From contig JAFEBL010000012.1 of assembly GCA_018242665.1 (NCBI GenBank), positions 1 through 64,000 of the forward strand: a stretch of DNA of 64,000 bases, given 5' to 3'. The position numbers and the translations under genes are program-made. Shown one piece after another: positions 23,593-33,040 of this stretch; position 1 is the stretch's first letter, and every line of letters begins with the position of its first letter. This DNA comes from Nitrospira sp. (GTDB lineage: Bacteria > Nitrospirota > Nitrospiria > Nitrospirales > Nitrospiraceae). The notes beneath the pieces are model-generated. The model worked only from the letters and a program-made list of their open reading frames with translations. It had not been told where the DNA came from and searched no databases.

Positions 23593-26253
23593 ATGAGCGT
23601 GACGATGCCGTTGATATCCATGGCGTTATGGAGGGTCTCTCTGCATCTTGGGTGGACACATTTGTCCACTCATCCAGGTCGGACGGTTCTGACAATGATC
23701 GGTGTGGCATTGGGAGTGGCTGCCACGATCGCCGTTCAAACGGCGAATGTGGCAGTGCTCCGTTCGTTCGAAGAATCGGTCCTGACGGTGGCCGGGCCGG
23801 TGACGCTGGAAGTCTCGGCCGGGGAAGCCGGCTTGGATGAACGTGTAATTCGTGCTGTGCGGGGGGTGGGTGGCGTCGAATCTGCCAGGCCTGTGCTCGA
23901 AGTCGGGGTTGCCGTGGCTGGCGAACGCCGGCAGGCGTTCACCGTACTGGGCCTAGACCTGTTAGACGAATTGAATCGAGCCGACGGAAGAATGCCTGCT
24001 GTATTTGACACCCGGGAGCAGCAGGGTGAAGGCGTCGTGATGGGGGGACTTCTGCGTGACGACGCATTACTGGTGGGTGAGGTGCTTGCCAAGGGTCTAG
24101 GCGTCGAGCCTGGGGCGCGGGTCGCTCTTGAGGCCAATGGTCGGACTGTATCTGTTTCGATACTGGCGGTAATGGGCAGGAAGCCCGGCACCCCGTCTCC
24201 TTGGGACCACTGGGCCGTGATGGATATTGCGGCGGCGCAGCGCACCTTCGGACTGATCGGCCGGTTGGATCGCATCGATGTAGTAACCGGGGCCTCTGTA
24301 GCTGTTGAGCAGGTAGCCAAGGCCATTGAACAGGTGCTCCCTCCCGCCGTGACGGTTCGCCGTCCGATTCAACGGAGCCAGCAGGTCGAATCGATGGTGG
24401 GCGCCTTCCAACTCAATCTGTCCGTGCTGAGCATGGTCGGCCTGCTCGTCGGGATGTTCCTGATCTACAACACGGTGTCGTTCATGGTGGCGCAGCGACG
24501 GAGGGAAGTTGGGATCCTGCGCGCTGTCGGCCTGTCTGAGCCGATGGTGATCAGTCTGTTTTTGGCAGAAGCTGGAGTATTCGGCGTAGTTGGCGGGTTG
24601 GTGGGAGGTGCGCTCGGTCTGATGCTGGGAAACGTACTTGTCGGCATGGTTGGACGGACCATTCACGACCTGTATACCCCTCTGGCCGAGACGACCAGAG
24701 GGATCGCATTCGCCCCGGGGGCGGGCCGGCTGTTGTGTGAAGCCGTCGGTATTGGAACTGTGGTATCCGTGCTGGGCGCCCTGGGACCCAGTCTGGACGC
24801 CGGGCGAACGGTCATTGTCGCGGCCTTGGCGCCAGGGGAATACGATGTTGCGCAACGTGTCCGTGCGGGTTCGCTTGGCGTGACGGGAGCGCTCCTGTTA
24901 TTGGTTGCCTTGGGCTGCCTGTTCGCCGGACCGGTCGCCGGCATGCCTATCTTTGGCTATGTGGCGACATTTTGTCTGCTCGCGGGATTGTCGTGCCTCG
25001 TTCCCACGCTGATGCAGGTCACCGGGCGCACACGCGAGCTGGGTGTGTTGTCCCCGCTGCCTTCGTTAGGCGGGGCTGTTCGACACATCGCTCGTGAGCA
25101 GACCACCAGGGGAATGGGGAGAAACGCGGTGACCGTCTCGGCCTTTTTGGTCGGGGTTGCCATTATGGTTGGCGTGATGGTGATGATCAGAAGCTTCCGT
25201 GACACGGTGGAAATCTGGATTGATCAAACCGTAATGGCGGATTTTATTGTGGCCCCTGCCGGGTGGCCGAATGTCGCCCGTCATGGGTCGTCGTCGGCCG
25301 TACTCCCGGGTGTGTGGCGGGAGCAGATAGCCGGTTCACGAGTGGTGTCAGCGGTTGATGCCTATCGTGACCTGCGGATTGAGGTGCAGGGACAACCAGT
25401 CGCGTTGGTGTCGAGGGATCTGGCGTTACACGCGGCCCGAAGTCGGTATCTCTTTCTTGAGGGTGATTCCGCGCGTATTTTAACCAGTGCCGCGAGCGGA
25501 GAGGGGGCGATTCTTTCGGAGGTATTGGCGAATCGCCTGCACCTTACGAAGGGGAGTCGGGTATCCATTGCTACGCCCTCCGGGGAGCGATCGCTGGTGG
25601 TCCTCGGGGTGTTTTACGATTATGCGACGGATGGAGGGAAGCTCGTTGTGGATCGAACCCTCTATCAACAATGGTGGAACGACGACGGAGTGACGGTTTT
25701 CCCCGTCTATATTCACGAGGGGGTCGATCTGGAACAGGCACGGTCGGCCATTGTGGACCTCTTTGCACGAGAAAACGGTGGGAGCCTGATGCCGACTGTG
25801 CTCAGCAATGCGGAGTTGCGGCGGGAGATACTGCGCATCTTCGACCGCACATTCACCTTGACCTATGTCCTCGAGGCGATCGCCATCATTATTGCCATGC
25901 TGGGTATCATCAATACGCTCGTGACTTCTGTGGTGGAACGGCGTCGTGAATTGGCGACGCTGCAGGCGTTAGGCGGCAGTCGTGGGCAAGTGACGGCATT
26001 GATTTTATGGGAGGCGGGCTACCTGGGGGTGCTGGGAACGGCTATGGGCCTCATCGGAGGGCTTGCCCTCGCGCAGATTTTGATCAAAGTCATCAACCGG
26101 CAGTCGTTCGGCTGGACGATCCAGATGGCATGGCCCCTAGGTCTCTTGATGGAAGTCGCCGCCCTCGCCCTGCTCGCCTCACTCCTTGCCGGGTTATGGC
26201 CGGCCCGCTGGGCCGCCAGGCAACCGCTGGTGGAGGGGCTGCGTTACGAGTGA
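23593..26253 (+). CDS. Large FtsX/LolC-type ABC transporter permease
   Basis: 886 residues, about twice MacB length, with two FtsX modules. N-terminal segment TVLTMIGVALGVAATIAVQT; a periplasmic domain (about 50-265); three segments with FMVAQRRREVGILRAVGLSE; then a middle hydrophobic pair, a second amphipathic start (VTVSAFLVGVAIMVGVMVMI), a second periplasmic domain (about 540-740) and a final FtsX domain with SVVERRRELATLQALGGSRG, ending ARQPLVEGLRYE. This is the layout of large LolCE-like/DUF214 permeases that work with a LolD-type ATPase, probably 21293. Likely lipoprotein or envelope-lipid handling. Its 3' end overlaps bioB by 10 nt. Confidence 0.87.
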   Translation: MSVTMPLISMALWRVSLHLGWTHLSTHPGRTVLTMIGVALGVAATIAVQTANVAVLRSFEESVLTVAGPVTLEVSAGEAGLDERVIRAVRGVGGVESARPVLEVGVAVAGERRQAFTVLGLDLLDELNRADGRMPAVFDTREQQGEGVVMGGLLRDDALLVGEVLAKGLGVEPGARVALEANGRTVSVSILAVMGRKPGTPSPWDHWAVMDIAAAQRTFGLIGRLDRIDVVTGASVAVEQVAKAIEQVLPPAVTVRRPIQRSQQVESMVGAFQLNLSVLSMVGLLVGMFLIYNTVSFMVAQRRREVGILRAVGLSEPMVISLFLAEAGVFGVVGGLVGGALGLMLGNVLVGMVGRTIHDLYTPLAETTRGIAFAPGAGRLLCEAVGIGTVVSVLGALGPSLDAGRTVIVAALAPGEYDVAQRVRAGSLGVTGALLLLVALGCLFAGPVAGMPIFGYVATFCLLAGLSCLVPTLMQVTGRTRELGVLSPLPSLGGAVRHIAREQTTRGMGRNAVTVSAFLVGVAIMVGVMVMIRSFRDTVEIWIDQTVMADFIVAPAGWPNVARHGSSSAVLPGVWREQIAGSRVVSAVDAYRDLRIEVQGQPVALVSRDLALHAARSRYLFLEGDSARILTSAASGEGAILSEVLANRLHLTKGSRVSIATPSGERSLVVLGVFYDYATDGGKLVVDRTLYQQWWNDDGVTVFPVYIHEGVDLEQARSAIVDLFARENGGSLMPTVLSNAELRREILRIFDRTFTLTYVLEAIAIIIAMLGIINTLVTSVVERRRELATLQALGGSRGQVTALILWEAGYLGVLGTAMGLIGGLALAQILIKVINRQSFGWTIQMAWPLGLLMEVAALALLASLLAGLWPARWAARQPLVEGLRYE

Positions 26254-27278
26254 GGTGCGATGGCTGGTTCCGCAGCTTCACTCACAGATTCAGTCAATGG
26301 AAGCCCATCCACCTGGATTTCGAATCCCAGGTCTTCGATCATCCGCCAGACTTCTGCCGCCGGTTGACCGGGGGTCGTCAGATAGCCGTTCACGAAGACC
26401 GAATCGGCCGGATAGAGTGCCAATGGCTGGAGGCTGCGTAAGTTGTGTTCACGTCCGCCGGCAATACGAAGCTCGGTCCGCGGGTGAAGGAAACGGAAGA
26501 GGCAGAGGGCTTTCAGGCACCGCTGCGGTGTCAGGGGCGTGCGGTGTTCCATGGGTGTGCCGGAGGCCGGATGCAACATGTTGAGTGGAATCGAATCCGG
26601 TTTGACCTCCCGGAGGGCGAGTGCCAAGTCGATCAAGTCCTCATCACGTTCGCCCATGCCGACGATACCGCCGGAACAGATTTCCAATCCGGCAGTCCTG
26701 GCGTGCCGAATGGTGGCCAGCCGGTCCTGAAATGTATGTGTGGTGCAAATTTCAGGGTGGTAGGCTTCGCTGGTGTTCAAGTTGTGATTGATGCGGTCGA
26801 CGCCCGCGGCTTTCAGGTCTTTGGCCTGGTGTTCGTTGAGCAATCCTAACGAGCAGCAGATCTGAATCGGGACTTCCTGCTTGATCGAGCGGACGGCGGA
26901 GGCAATCTCGGCAATGTCGCGATCCAGGGGGCTCCGTCCGCTGATGACGATGCAATACCGTTGAGCCTTGGCTGCCGCCGCGCGTCGTGCACCAGTGAGC
27001 ATTTGTTCCTGCGGGAGCAGTCCGTAGCGCTCGATCGGTGCCGTTGAGACGGACGACTGCGAGCAATATCCACAATCTTCCTGGCAGGCGCCGCTCTTGG
27101 CGTTGAGCAGCATTTGCAGGCGAACGGTCTTGCCGAAGTAGCGTTCACGGACCGTGAAGGCTGCTTGCAACAGTTCCAGCAGTCGCGAATCCGGCGTCTC
27201 CAAAACGGCCAGCGATTCGTCGTGGGTCAGCGGTTCGTCTCGTAAGGCCTTCTCGGCCAGCCTGGTCAGGTCAGTCAT
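26244..27278 (-). CDS. bioB: Biotin synthase
   Basis: 344 residues from the ATG at 27278; the frame is open much further upstream, but that is shadow sequence over the TPR gene. Radical-SAM enzyme that inserts sulfur into dethiobiotin. The [4Fe-4S] motif is in AKSGACQEDCGYCSQSS; other conserved parts: YCIVISGRSP, HNLNTSEAYHPEICTTHTFQ, ICSGGIVGMGE, and the [2Fe-2S] Arg region ELRIAGGREHNL. Last gene of the rplU-to-bioB run. Its stop lies inside the end of the convergent permease gene. No other bio gene is in the window. Confidence 0.95.
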   Translation of the reverse strand: MTDLTRLAEKALRDEPLTHDESLAVLETPDSRLLELLQAAFTVRERYFGKTVRLQMLLNAKSGACQEDCGYCSQSSVSTAPIERYGLLPQEQMLTGARRAAAAKAQRYCIVISGRSPLDRDIAEIASAVRSIKQEVPIQICCSLGLLNEHQAKDLKAAGVDRINHNLNTSEAYHPEICTTHTFQDRLATIRHARTAGLEICSGGIVGMGERDEDLIDLALALREVKPDSIPLNMLHPASGTPMEHRTPLTPQRCLKALCLFRFLHPRTELRIAGGREHNLRSLQPLALYPADSVFVNGYLTTPGQPAAEVWRMIEDLGFEIQVDGLPLTESVSEAAEPAIAPHS

Positions 27279-27378
27279 GCACGCTACTCCTGGAAAAAAC
27301 AGATCGAACCTTGGCCCTGATCGGTGTGTCCGTGGGCGGAGGCCGTCTCTGTGACGTGAAAAAAGTGCGGTCGAAACC

Positions 27379-28779
27379 CTACACGGTTTCAAAGGGAGAT
27401 GCAATGCCTTGGTAGGGCACGGCTGGAAGACGTGAGCTGTGTTGGCTTTGGTCGGTTTCAGCCTTTGATGTATCGCGCCAGGGCAGCGCGACATAGGTGT
27501 TCCAGCGCCCGCAGCGACGGCACCGGCCAGACCACTCCGCCAGTTCGTGGTGGCATTGGGAGCATTGATAGGGGACGACGACCCGCTTCTTAAACCCCAG
27601 GGCCTTCTTGAGTTCCCCGACCGCTTCGTCCATGTGCTGCTTGCGGAGATATAGGTTCGCCATGATCTTATGGTAGTCGACGAGCTGTTCCTGCGTGCCG
27701 TCCAGCGTCGACAAGACGTCGTAGGCTTCGTCCACCATTTCGAGCCGATAATAGAGCTTGCCCAGATAGAACTGCACGACGGCGTTGTGGGGATCCTGCT
27801 GAAGGGCTTCCTGGTACACGCGGATGATTTCGTCCGGCTCACCGAGCTCCAGGAACAGTTCCTCCAATCGGTGGAGAATGATGACGCTGCGCGTCTTGGC
27901 GTAGATCTTTTTGAGAATTTCAACGGCGTTTTTGGTTTTCCCCTCACGGACCAGGATTTCACCGATGCCGATATACGCGGGGAGAAAGGTGCGATCCTTC
28001 TTGATGGCACCCCGGAAATACCGTCGCGCTTTGTCAGGGTGTCCGCGCTCCAGAAGTTGCCGGCCGACTTCGTACATGCAGCCAAGCAGGAGGTTCGCTT
28101 CGGCTCGGCGCTCACTTTCCGCCAGGTTCGCTTTTACGAGCCGGTGTTGGATCTCGAGCGCATCACTCCATTTTTCCAGGCGGATGTGCAGGTCACGTTT
28201 GCGGATTAGGGCCATCAAGTTATCAGGCTCGAGTCGAAGGATGGTCTGGAGGGTTTGGAGCGCATCTTCGTACCGGCGGGCGCCCTCCAAATCCTTGGCC
28301 AGCTCCAGAAGGACTTCCACATTACGTTCTTCGATGCGGTGGGCCTGCTGATGGAGCCGAATTGCTTCGGCGAAGTTGCTCTCAGATCGATAGATGTTGC
28401 CGAGCCACAGCAGGGAGTCGGTCCGATTGGGATCGATCACCAGCGCGCGCTCGAACAGACTAACGGCGTCGGCCGTTCGTTTGGACATGAAGGCGTGCGT
28501 GCCGTCTCGGTGCAGGGCATCGACCTTTTCCTTGCGGCGCACGAGGCGATTCGTTCGCCAATTCATGAAGACGTGGGAGGTTTCTTTGATCGTGACGATC
28601 AGGGCTACCAGGGTAGCGCCAAGGGCCATCGAGAAGAGCACCAATGAGACTGGGCTGAGCTCAAAGAGCGCATCCGGGCTGGTTTTGACCGTAATTGTCC
28701 CGGGGTTCAGTTCGCGAAAGTAGCTGTAGAGGAAAATGCCGACACTGACGAGGAAGATCGTGGAGAGGAGCCGAAACAT
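27379..28779 (-). CDS. LapB/YciM-like TPR membrane protein with zinc ribbon
   Basis: 466 residues. Two N-terminal transmembrane segments (about 4-22 and 43-65), separated by a short loop with LapA-like spacing. Then about nine TPR repeats (e.g. AVSLFERALVIDPNRTDSLL, EDALQTLQTILRLEPDNLMA) and a C-terminal rubredoxin-like CSQCHHELAEWSGRCRRCG, as in E. coli LapB, where this domain is essential for control of LpxC turnover and LPS synthesis. It probably acts in envelope homeostasis at the inner membrane; the LPS role is inferred. It starts 1 nt after the rsfS stop. Confidence 0.82.
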   Translation of the reverse strand: MFRLLSTIFLVSVGIFLYSYFRELNPGTITVKTSPDALFELSPVSLVLFSMALGATLVALIVTIKETSHVFMNWRTNRLVRRKEKVDALHRDGTHAFMSKRTADAVSLFERALVIDPNRTDSLLWLGNIYRSESNFAEAIRLHQQAHRIEERNVEVLLELAKDLEGARRYEDALQTLQTILRLEPDNLMALIRKRDLHIRLEKWSDALEIQHRLVKANLAESERRAEANLLLGCMYEVGRQLLERGHPDKARRYFRGAIKKDRTFLPAYIGIGEILVREGKTKNAVEILKKIYAKTRSVIILHRLEELFLELGEPDEIIRVYQEALQQDPHNAVVQFYLGKLYYRLEMVDEAYDVLSTLDGTQEQLVDYHKIMANLYLRKQHMDEAVGELKKALGFKKRVVVPYQCSQCHHELAEWSGRCRRCGRWNTYVALPWRDTSKAETDQSQHSSRLPAVPYQGIASPFETV

Positions 28780-28780
28780 G

Positions 28781-29203
28781 CTAGACCCGTTTCCGGGCGC
28801 GCGCGGGGCGTGCCGTCGTTCGTACCGGTTTTGCCGCCTTTACGGCGCGCTCTTCCGGTACCCGTACCTGCCCTGCATCGCCCCACAGTCGTTCGAGTGC
28901 GTAGTGTTCGCGAATATCCTTCTGGAAGATGTGAACGATGACGTCACCAAAGTCCATGACGACCCATTTGGCTGACGATGCCCCTTCGATGCCGAGCGGC
29001 GCATGGCCTTGGGCCTTCAGCACGTCGCTCACATGGTCGGCGATCGCTCGCGCCTGTCGCTCCGATTCTCCGGAGCCGATGACCAAGTAGTCGGCAATGG
29101 AGGTCAGCTTAGCGATGTGCAGGATGAGAACGTCGGTGGCCTTTTTGTCCAAAATGGCAGCCGCCACCGCGAGAGCTTTGGTTTTTGATTCAGAAACGCT
29201 CAC
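28781..29203 (-). CDS. rsfS: Ribosomal silencing factor RsfS
   Basis: 140 residues from the GTG at 29203, chosen because GGGAGG lies just upstream and the conserved start (SESKTKALAVAAAILDKKAT) follows. Family core: DVLILHIAKLTSIADYLVIG, SGESERQARAIADHV, SAKWVVMDFGDVIVHIF, YALERLWGDA. It binds L14 and blocks subunit joining under starvation. A C-terminal basic extension (KPVRTTARPARARKRV) is longer than in E. coli. It overlaps the nadD end by 14 nt; the nadD-rsfS order is very common. Confidence 0.93.
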   Translation of the reverse strand: MSVSESKTKALAVAAAILDKKATDVLILHIAKLTSIADYLVIGSGESERQARAIADHVSDVLKAQGHAPLGIEGASSAKWVVMDFGDVIVHIFQKDIREHYALERLWGDAGQVRVPEERAVKAAKPVRTTARPARARKRV

Positions 29204-29870
29204 CGTCCTCCCTATATAACCCCTCGCGAAGTATATAGGATTCAACCAGGGGGGGCAACAAATTTGCCAGAGGCCGGCCGGCCTGAATGCGGGCTCTGAT
29301 CTCTGAGGCCGAGCTTTCACACGGCGGCAGTCTGAGGAACGTCAGGGCGCGACCGTGGGGCAGGGGCACGTCAGCCCGGTCTTGCGTGGCAGCGTCCAGT
29401 GCCTCCAGTGTGCCGCGGGGAATGTCGTGGAAGAATGGAATGGTGGTCAAGGCGACAAATCTGGTGGAGGGTCGGGAAATGACGACAAAGTTGCACGTGT
29501 GGAGCAGTCGATCGGCTTCCTTCCAGGACGGGAGATCAAGAAATGCATCGAGGCCGATGATGAAAAACAGCGAAGTGTCCGGGCCATATTCCTGATGAAT
29601 CGCTCGTACCGTATCGATCGAGTAGGATTTGCCGGTGCGGCGGATTTCGATGTCTGTAAGGGCAAATCCAGGGACATCCTGGATCGCCAGTTCGACCATG
29701 TGGTACCGATGCCGTGCTTCGGCGAGAGTCCTGGACTGTTTATGCGGAGGGTCCCCGGTTGGGATGAACAGTATGCGGTCCAGTTGTAGAAGGCGCTGGG
29801 CCGACTGTGCGATCGAAAGATGGCAGCGGTGGATGGGATTAAAACTGCCGCCGAGAAGCCCCAGTCGCAC
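29190..29870 (-). CDS. nadD: Nicotinate-nucleotide adenylyltransferase
   Basis: 226 residues from the GTG at 29870 (GGAG 6 nt upstream; another GTG at 29876). It adenylates nicotinate mononucleotide in NAD synthesis. Nucleotidyltransferase motifs: RLGLLGGSFNPIHRCHLSIA, LFIPTGDPPHKQ, IEIRRTGKSYSIDTVR, FIIGLDAFLDLPSWK, and SSASEIRARIQAGRPLANLL (ISST-like). With nadA at 6980 this is the second NAD-synthesis gene in the window, but in a different operon. Confidence 0.94.
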   Translation of the reverse strand: MRLGLLGGSFNPIHRCHLSIAQSAQRLLQLDRILFIPTGDPPHKQSRTLAEARHRYHMVELAIQDVPGFALTDIEIRRTGKSYSIDTVRAIHQEYGPDTSLFFIIGLDAFLDLPSWKEADRLLHTCNFVVISRPSTRFVALTTIPFFHDIPRGTLEALDAATQDRADVPLPHGRALTFLRLPPCESSASEIRARIQAGRPLANLLPPLVESYILREGLYREDGERF

Positions 29871-29965
29871 GCCCACTCCCTTCTCGCTCGAATCGATGTG
29901 GCGATGAGGCGATCGCTCCAAATACGGGTGGCGTCTGGTGCCGGGCAGGCGGCGCTCCTGGGCCG

Positions 29966-31087
29966 CTACAGAATCACCAGATTGTCGCGGTGGATGACCT
30001 CTTCGTATTCCTGGAGACCGGGGATTTTCTGGATATCGACCGTCTTCAGGCCTTTGATGCGGACGAGGATGGCGGATGAGAAATTCACCAGGCCTTTGGC
30101 GCATTCCTTGCCGTCCGGGCCGGTGCAGGTGACCGGGTCGCCGGCGTCGAACTGGCCCGTGATATCGAGGATGCCTGAGGCCAGAAGGCTTTTGCCGTTA
30201 CGCACTAGCGCCTCCACCGCGCCCTGATCCAATTGGATGTGACCCCGGGGGCGTAGAGTATACGCAATCCAATGCTTCCGACTGTTCCTGCGTCGCTCGC
30301 GGCCAAGAAATAGACTGCCGCCCGGCTGTCCGGACAGCACCTGGGGGAGCAATCGTGGGTGGGTCCCATTCAGAATTAACGTGGGGACGCCATATTCGCC
30401 CACCTTTTTCGCTGCACGGACCTTGGTCGCCATGCCCCCGGTGCCTTCGAAGGTGGAAGAGAGGCCCGCACGCTGTTCGATGTCTTCGGTGATGTCGTGA
30501 ATCACCGGAATCAAGGTCGCGCCGGGGTCTTTTCGAGGGTCGGCGGTGAACAGTCCATCCACATCCGAGAGAATGATGAGCAGGTCTGCATCCACGAGAT
30601 GCGCGACCTGGGCGGCCAGCGTATCGTTATCCCCAACCCGGATCTCTTCAACGGCCACCGTATCGTTTTCGTTGATGATGGGGATGACCCCGAATTCAAT
30701 CAGGGTGGTGAGGGTGTGCCTGGCGTTGAGAAATCGGCGGCGATCCGCCAGGTCTGCATGTGTCAGGAGAACTTGCGCCACCCGGAGGTTAAGACGCTCA
30801 AATGCCTTTTCATAGGCCCACATCAACTGGCTCTGGCCGACCGCTGCGGCGGCCTGCTTCACCGGCAGGCTCTTGGGATATTCCCGCAACCCGAGCTTTT
30901 TGATGCCTGACACTACGGCGCCGGAGGAGACCACGAGTACCTCACGTCCCTGGCCGCGCACCTCGGCGACTTCTGCGGCGAGCCGCTCCAGGCGTTCGGC
31001 GCTCAGCCCCGTCTCGCGCGAGGCGATGAGGCTACTTCCGATCTTCACGACGACACGCTTGGCGTGCTTTACGACTTCGTCTCGCAC
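29966..31087 (-). CDS. proB: Glutamate 5-kinase
   Basis: 373 residues from the GTG at 31087, which overlaps the obgE end by 19 nt; an ATG at 31135 would add 16 unconserved residues. First enzyme of proline synthesis. Amino-acid-kinase domain: KRVVVKIGSSLIA, VSSGAVVSGIKKLGL, IPIINENDTVAVEEIRVGDN, ILSDVDGLFTADPRKDP, GTGGMATKVRAAKKVGEYG. C-terminal PUA domain, about 285-373. Gene order obgE-proB-nadD is widespread. proA is not in the window. Confidence 0.94.
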   Translation of the reverse strand: MRDEVVKHAKRVVVKIGSSLIASRETGLSAERLERLAAEVAEVRGQGREVLVVSSGAVVSGIKKLGLREYPKSLPVKQAAAAVGQSQLMWAYEKAFERLNLRVAQVLLTHADLADRRRFLNARHTLTTLIEFGVIPIINENDTVAVEEIRVGDNDTLAAQVAHLVDADLLIILSDVDGLFTADPRKDPGATLIPVIHDITEDIEQRAGLSSTFEGTGGMATKVRAAKKVGEYGVPTLILNGTHPRLLPQVLSGQPGGSLFLGRERRRNSRKHWIAYTLRPRGHIQLDQGAVEALVRNGKSLLASGILDITGQFDAGDPVTCTGPDGKECAKGLVNFSSAILVRIKGLKTVDIQKIPGLQEYEEVIHRDNLVIL

Positions 31088-32100
31088 GGGATTGTTCGTA
31101 ACGCCTCCACCTGCTGTCCCATATAGCGCAGGCACTCATCCAATCCTTCGCGCGTGGCGGCGGAAATGGCAAAGAAGGGGATCTTGCGCCGTTGGCAGTA
31201 CTTTTTGAGCTGTCCGAGTCGTTCTCCTTCGCCTTTGATGTCGAGCTTAGTGCCCACCACCGCGTAGGGGCGATCGGCAAGTGCGGGATCATACGCCGCC
31301 AATTCGTGCCGCATGACGTTCAGGCTGGCGACCGGGTCTTCCGTCGCCCACTCCGAAATATCAATCGTGTGAATGAGCAGACTGGTGCGCTCAATGTGGC
31401 GGAGGAACTGAAAACCGAGGCCCTTGCCTTCATGCGCCCCTTCAATCAGGCCGGGGATGTCTGCAATGACGAAGGTATGTTTGTCGCTCGACCGAACCAC
31501 GCCAAGGTTTGGCGTCAAAGTGGTAAAGGGGTAGTCGGCGATTTTCGGCCGTGCGGCGGAGACGGCGGCGATGAACGTGGATTTTCCGGCGTTGGGGTAT
31601 CCGACTAATCCGACATCCGCCAGGAGTTTGAGATCGAGTCGAAGCAGGCGCTCCTCACCGGGAGTGCCCGGCTCGAATTGCGTCGGGACACGATTGGTGG
31701 AGCTGGCAAATCGGGAGTTGCCGCGCCCTCCACGGCCTCCCTTGGCGACTATGTATTGATCGCCGTCTGCCGTCAGGTCGGCAAGCAGCTCTTGTGAATT
31801 CGCGTCGAACACCATCGTGCCGACCGGAACCGGGATGGAAACATCGGTTCCCCGCCGGCCTTGACAGTTGCTGCCGCCTCCGCCCTCGCCCTTTTCCGCT
31901 TCATAGTGTTTTTGGTAGCGAAGATCGAGCAGGGTTGCCAGGCGAGTGGTGGCTAAGACAAGGACGCTGCCGCCGTCTCCGCCGTCTCCGCCGTCCGGGC
32001 CGCCACGGGGGACGAATTTTTCACGACGAAAGCTACAGGCGCCGTTACCGCCGTCCCCGGCTTTCACCAGGATCTGGGCTTGATCGACAAATGTGGACAT
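31069..32100 (-). CDS. obgE: GTPase ObgE/CgtA
   Basis: 343 residues. Glycine-rich Obg fold at the N-terminus (FVPRGGPDGGDGGDGGSVLV, AKGGRGGRGNSRFASSTN), then the G domain: GLVGYPNAGKSTF (G1), DYPFTTL (G2), ADIPGLIEGA (G3), GTKLDI (G4), SAATREGL (G5). There is no extended C-terminal OCT domain. Involved in 50S assembly and stress control. It follows rpmA after 129 nt, in the conserved rplU-rpmA-obg order. Confidence 0.96.
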   Translation of the reverse strand: MSTFVDQAQILVKAGDGGNGACSFRREKFVPRGGPDGGDGGDGGSVLVLATTRLATLLDLRYQKHYEAEKGEGGGGSNCQGRRGTDVSIPVPVGTMVFDANSQELLADLTADGDQYIVAKGGRGGRGNSRFASSTNRVPTQFEPGTPGEERLLRLDLKLLADVGLVGYPNAGKSTFIAAVSAARPKIADYPFTTLTPNLGVVRSSDKHTFVIADIPGLIEGAHEGKGLGFQFLRHIERTSLLIHTIDISEWATEDPVASLNVMRHELAAYDPALADRPYAVVGTKLDIKGEGERLGQLKKYCQRRKIPFFAISAATREGLDECLRYMGQQVEALRTIPCETKS

Positions 32101-32229
32101 CGCAACGTCCTCCCTCAGTCGGCGCAGTTAGTCAGAAGCAGGAGTATAACGTATCTGCCGACTCATCGGGGGGCGTTGCGCGAAGGCGGGTGCCGGTTCC
32201 GTGGGAATCGTGGTCAGGATTGAGGAGAA

Positions 32230-32493
32230 CTACGCCTTTGCAGTCACAGGATAGACGCTGACCTTCTGTCGGCCGCGGCCACCTTCAAACTTTACCACCC
32301 CCGAGACATAGGCATAGAGGGTATGGTCACGGCCGAGCCCGACGTTCAGCCCTGGGAAAAACTTCGTGCCGCGCTGGCGCACGATGATGGAACCTGCCTT
32401 GATGGTCTCTCCCCCGTACGCTTTGACGCCGAGGTACTGCGGATTACTGTCACGGCCGTTCCGTGTGGAACCGCCGCCTTTATTTGTTGCCAT
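32230..32493 (-). CDS. rpmA: 50S ribosomal protein L27
   Basis: 87 residues: [20 protein letters not shown] at the N-terminus, then [17 protein letters not shown] and [12 protein letters not shown], all typical of L27. The N-terminal tail reaches the peptidyl-transferase centre. It is 22 nt after rplU. Confidence 0.97.
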   Translation of the reverse strand: MATNKGGGSTRNGRDSNPQYLGVKAYGGETIKAGSIIVRQRGTKFFPGLNVGLGRDHTLYAYVSGVVKFEGGRGRQKVSVYPVTAKA

Positions 32494-32515
32494 GGCAAAC
32501 TCTCCTTACGCGCCG

Positions 32516-32830
32516 TTACTTCGTTTCAATCCCGGTGACCCGCAGCTGCGTGAAGCCTTGCCGGTGGCCCCTGGTGCGCCGATAATTTTTGCGACGTTGT
32601 TTCTTGAAAATCGTGATGGAGCGGGTGCGTCCTTGTCGAAGAATCTCCGCCGTCACTGTGGCCCCGGCCACGACCGGTTGCCCCACGACCAGACCGCCAT
32701 CTCCGTGCAGCAGTCGAACCTTGTCGATCTGCACCGAATGTCCAACCTCGCCGGGGAGTGACTCCACTTGGAGCACGGTCCCTGCTTCCACCCGATACTG
32801 CTTCCCGCCCGTTTCAATAATAGCGTACAT
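32516..32830 (-). CDS. rplU: 50S ribosomal protein L21
   Basis: 104 residues: [20 protein letters not shown] and [15 protein letters not shown], ending with the basic [20 protein letters not shown] block; all diagnostic for L21. First gene of the run to bioB, with a likely promoter about 35 nt upstream. Confidence 0.97.
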   Translation of the reverse strand: MYAIIETGGKQYRVEAGTVLQVESLPGEVGHSVQIDKVRLLHGDGGLVVGQPVVAGATVTAEILRQGRTRSITIFKKQRRKNYRRTRGHRQGFTQLRVTGIETK

Positions 32831-32865
32831 GATCGTTCTTTCTCCTCGTCAGCAGAACGTGGGTG

Positions 32866-32893
32866 TGTATCATAGGCATCGAGAGGGTGTCAA
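32866..32893 (-). promoter_or_regulatory. Sigma70-type promoter for the rplU operon
   Basis: Minus strand: TTGACA (32893-32888), 16-nt spacer, GATACA (32871-32866). A perfect -35; the leader would be about 30 nt with an AGGAGA ribosome-binding site. Confidence 0.5.
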
Positions 32894-33040
32894 GAATTAG
32901 TGCATGTATGGACCCAAGACTCCCTGCACTGGTTGCGTAATCTCACAGTGTCATCGTCTCTGCGAGCGAGTCGAGCGTGCCCCTGATCTGTGACCGTGCC
33001 GCCTTGACGCTCATCGCGAGGCGCTGGTAATATCCGGCGC

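Noticed and set aside
26244-28115. 623-codon frame that would fuse bioB to upstream sequence
   Set aside because: The part upstream of 27278 lies over the TPR protein gene in another frame and is Ser/Arg-rich shadow sequence. BioB starts at its usual conserved N-terminus.
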